Source: an uncultured Acetatifactor sp. (GTDB lineage: Bacteria > Bacillota > Clostridia > Lachnospirales > Lachnospiraceae). Taken from it: 51,565 nt of DNA. The stretch covers positions 1 to 51,565 of the forward strand of contig CATKYJ010000032.1 in the NCBI GenBank assembly GCA_949840885.1, written 5' to 3'. A program made the translations under genes and the position numbers. Positions 51,433 through 51,565 of this stretch are shown piece by piece (positions within the stretch are counted from its first letter, which is position 1; each line of letters begins with the position of its first letter). A model generated the notes under the pieces. The model was not told the origin of the DNA and made no database searches. It was given only the letters and a program-made list of their open reading frames with translations.

Positions 51433-51565
51433 CTATGCGCTTCTATCAGCTTTCAGTTGTTTGACTTCCTCAAGAGAAAGTCCTGAAATATTAACGATTT
51501 CCTCTAAAGCATATTTGCCAGCCGCCAACATACGGAGCGCAACTTCTTTCATTCCCTCTTTCAAT
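51433..51565 (-). CDS. Rpn/PD-(D/E)XK transposase-like protein, C-terminal end
   Basis: Only the last 43 codons are in the window: EVALRMLAAGKYALEEIVNISGLSLEEVKQLKADRSA. This helical tail with G-x-S-L-E-E-V-K-x-L is typical of Rpn-family recombination-promoting nucleases, annotated as transposase_31, which often vary in the tail. The 5' part lies beyond the window. A good terminator follows. Confidence 0.6.
   Translation of the reverse strand, partial: LKEGMKEVALRMLAAGKYALEEIVNISGLSLEEVKQLKADRSA

Overview
The window looks like a chromosomal piece of a Gram-positive gut anaerobe of the Lachnospiraceae (Clostridia). The evidence is a GC-rich low-repeat genome with AGGAGG-type ribosome binding sites, a tyrosine T-box leader, Rrf2/CysK, addB, DegV, DUF2225 and DUF6062 type genes, LPXTG surface proteins and a SigD-like flagellar promoter. 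No rRNA, tRNA or CRISPR array was seen.

Positions 249-20064 form one surface-appendage island, with every gene on the minus strand. In transcription order it holds: a coiled-coil protein and signal peptidase I (20064-18860); a BTAD/SARP-like regulator; a small conserved protein; a second coiled-coil/signal peptidase pair; a 2040-residue LPXTG protein made of Cys/His repeats, acidic linkers and a fibro-slime domain; a 720-residue LPXTG SpaA-like pilin carrying three copies of the same Cys/His motif; a class C sortase interrupted by an in-frame TAG; a SpaA-like surface protein; two proteins with SipW-type signal peptides; two membrane-anchored exported proteins; a SipW signal peptidase; and a class B sortase. 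The reading I favour is one composite fibre system: LPXTG pilus assembly (sortase C, dedicated signal peptidases) combined with a TasA-like/SipW/sortase B module, under a local SARP-like regulator. A promoter at 17283-17314 has the spacing of SARP operators. A 12-residue remnant of the Cys/His repeat downstream of the second signal peptidase indicates that the coiled-coil/peptidase/giant-protein unit was once duplicated in tandem.

Positions 20315-36942 are mostly housekeeping: addB and exonuclease III, a HAD phosphatase, DegV, tyrS with its T-box, cysK divergent from an Rrf2 regulator with a palindromic operator candidate, a Crh-like HPr, an M19 dipeptidase, uracil permease, and an SGNH/MBOAT O-acylation pair.

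Positions 37104-49848 hold a FliD-like protein behind a SigD-like promoter, DUF6062, TetR, a small acidic membrane protein, a MocR regulator, DUF2225, glnS, a Nudix hydrolase, a split purine pathway end (AICAR transformylase plus separate PurO-type IMP cyclohydrolase) and an AAA/DUF4143 ATPase. The glnS mRNA appears to start with a 116-nt three-way-junction RNA that is not a T-box.

Positions 49849-51565 look decayed: fragments of a flippase and a winged-helix protein, a 65-nt palindromic repeat shared with 48218-48282, and the 3' end of an Rpn/PD-(D/E)XK family gene running off the window.
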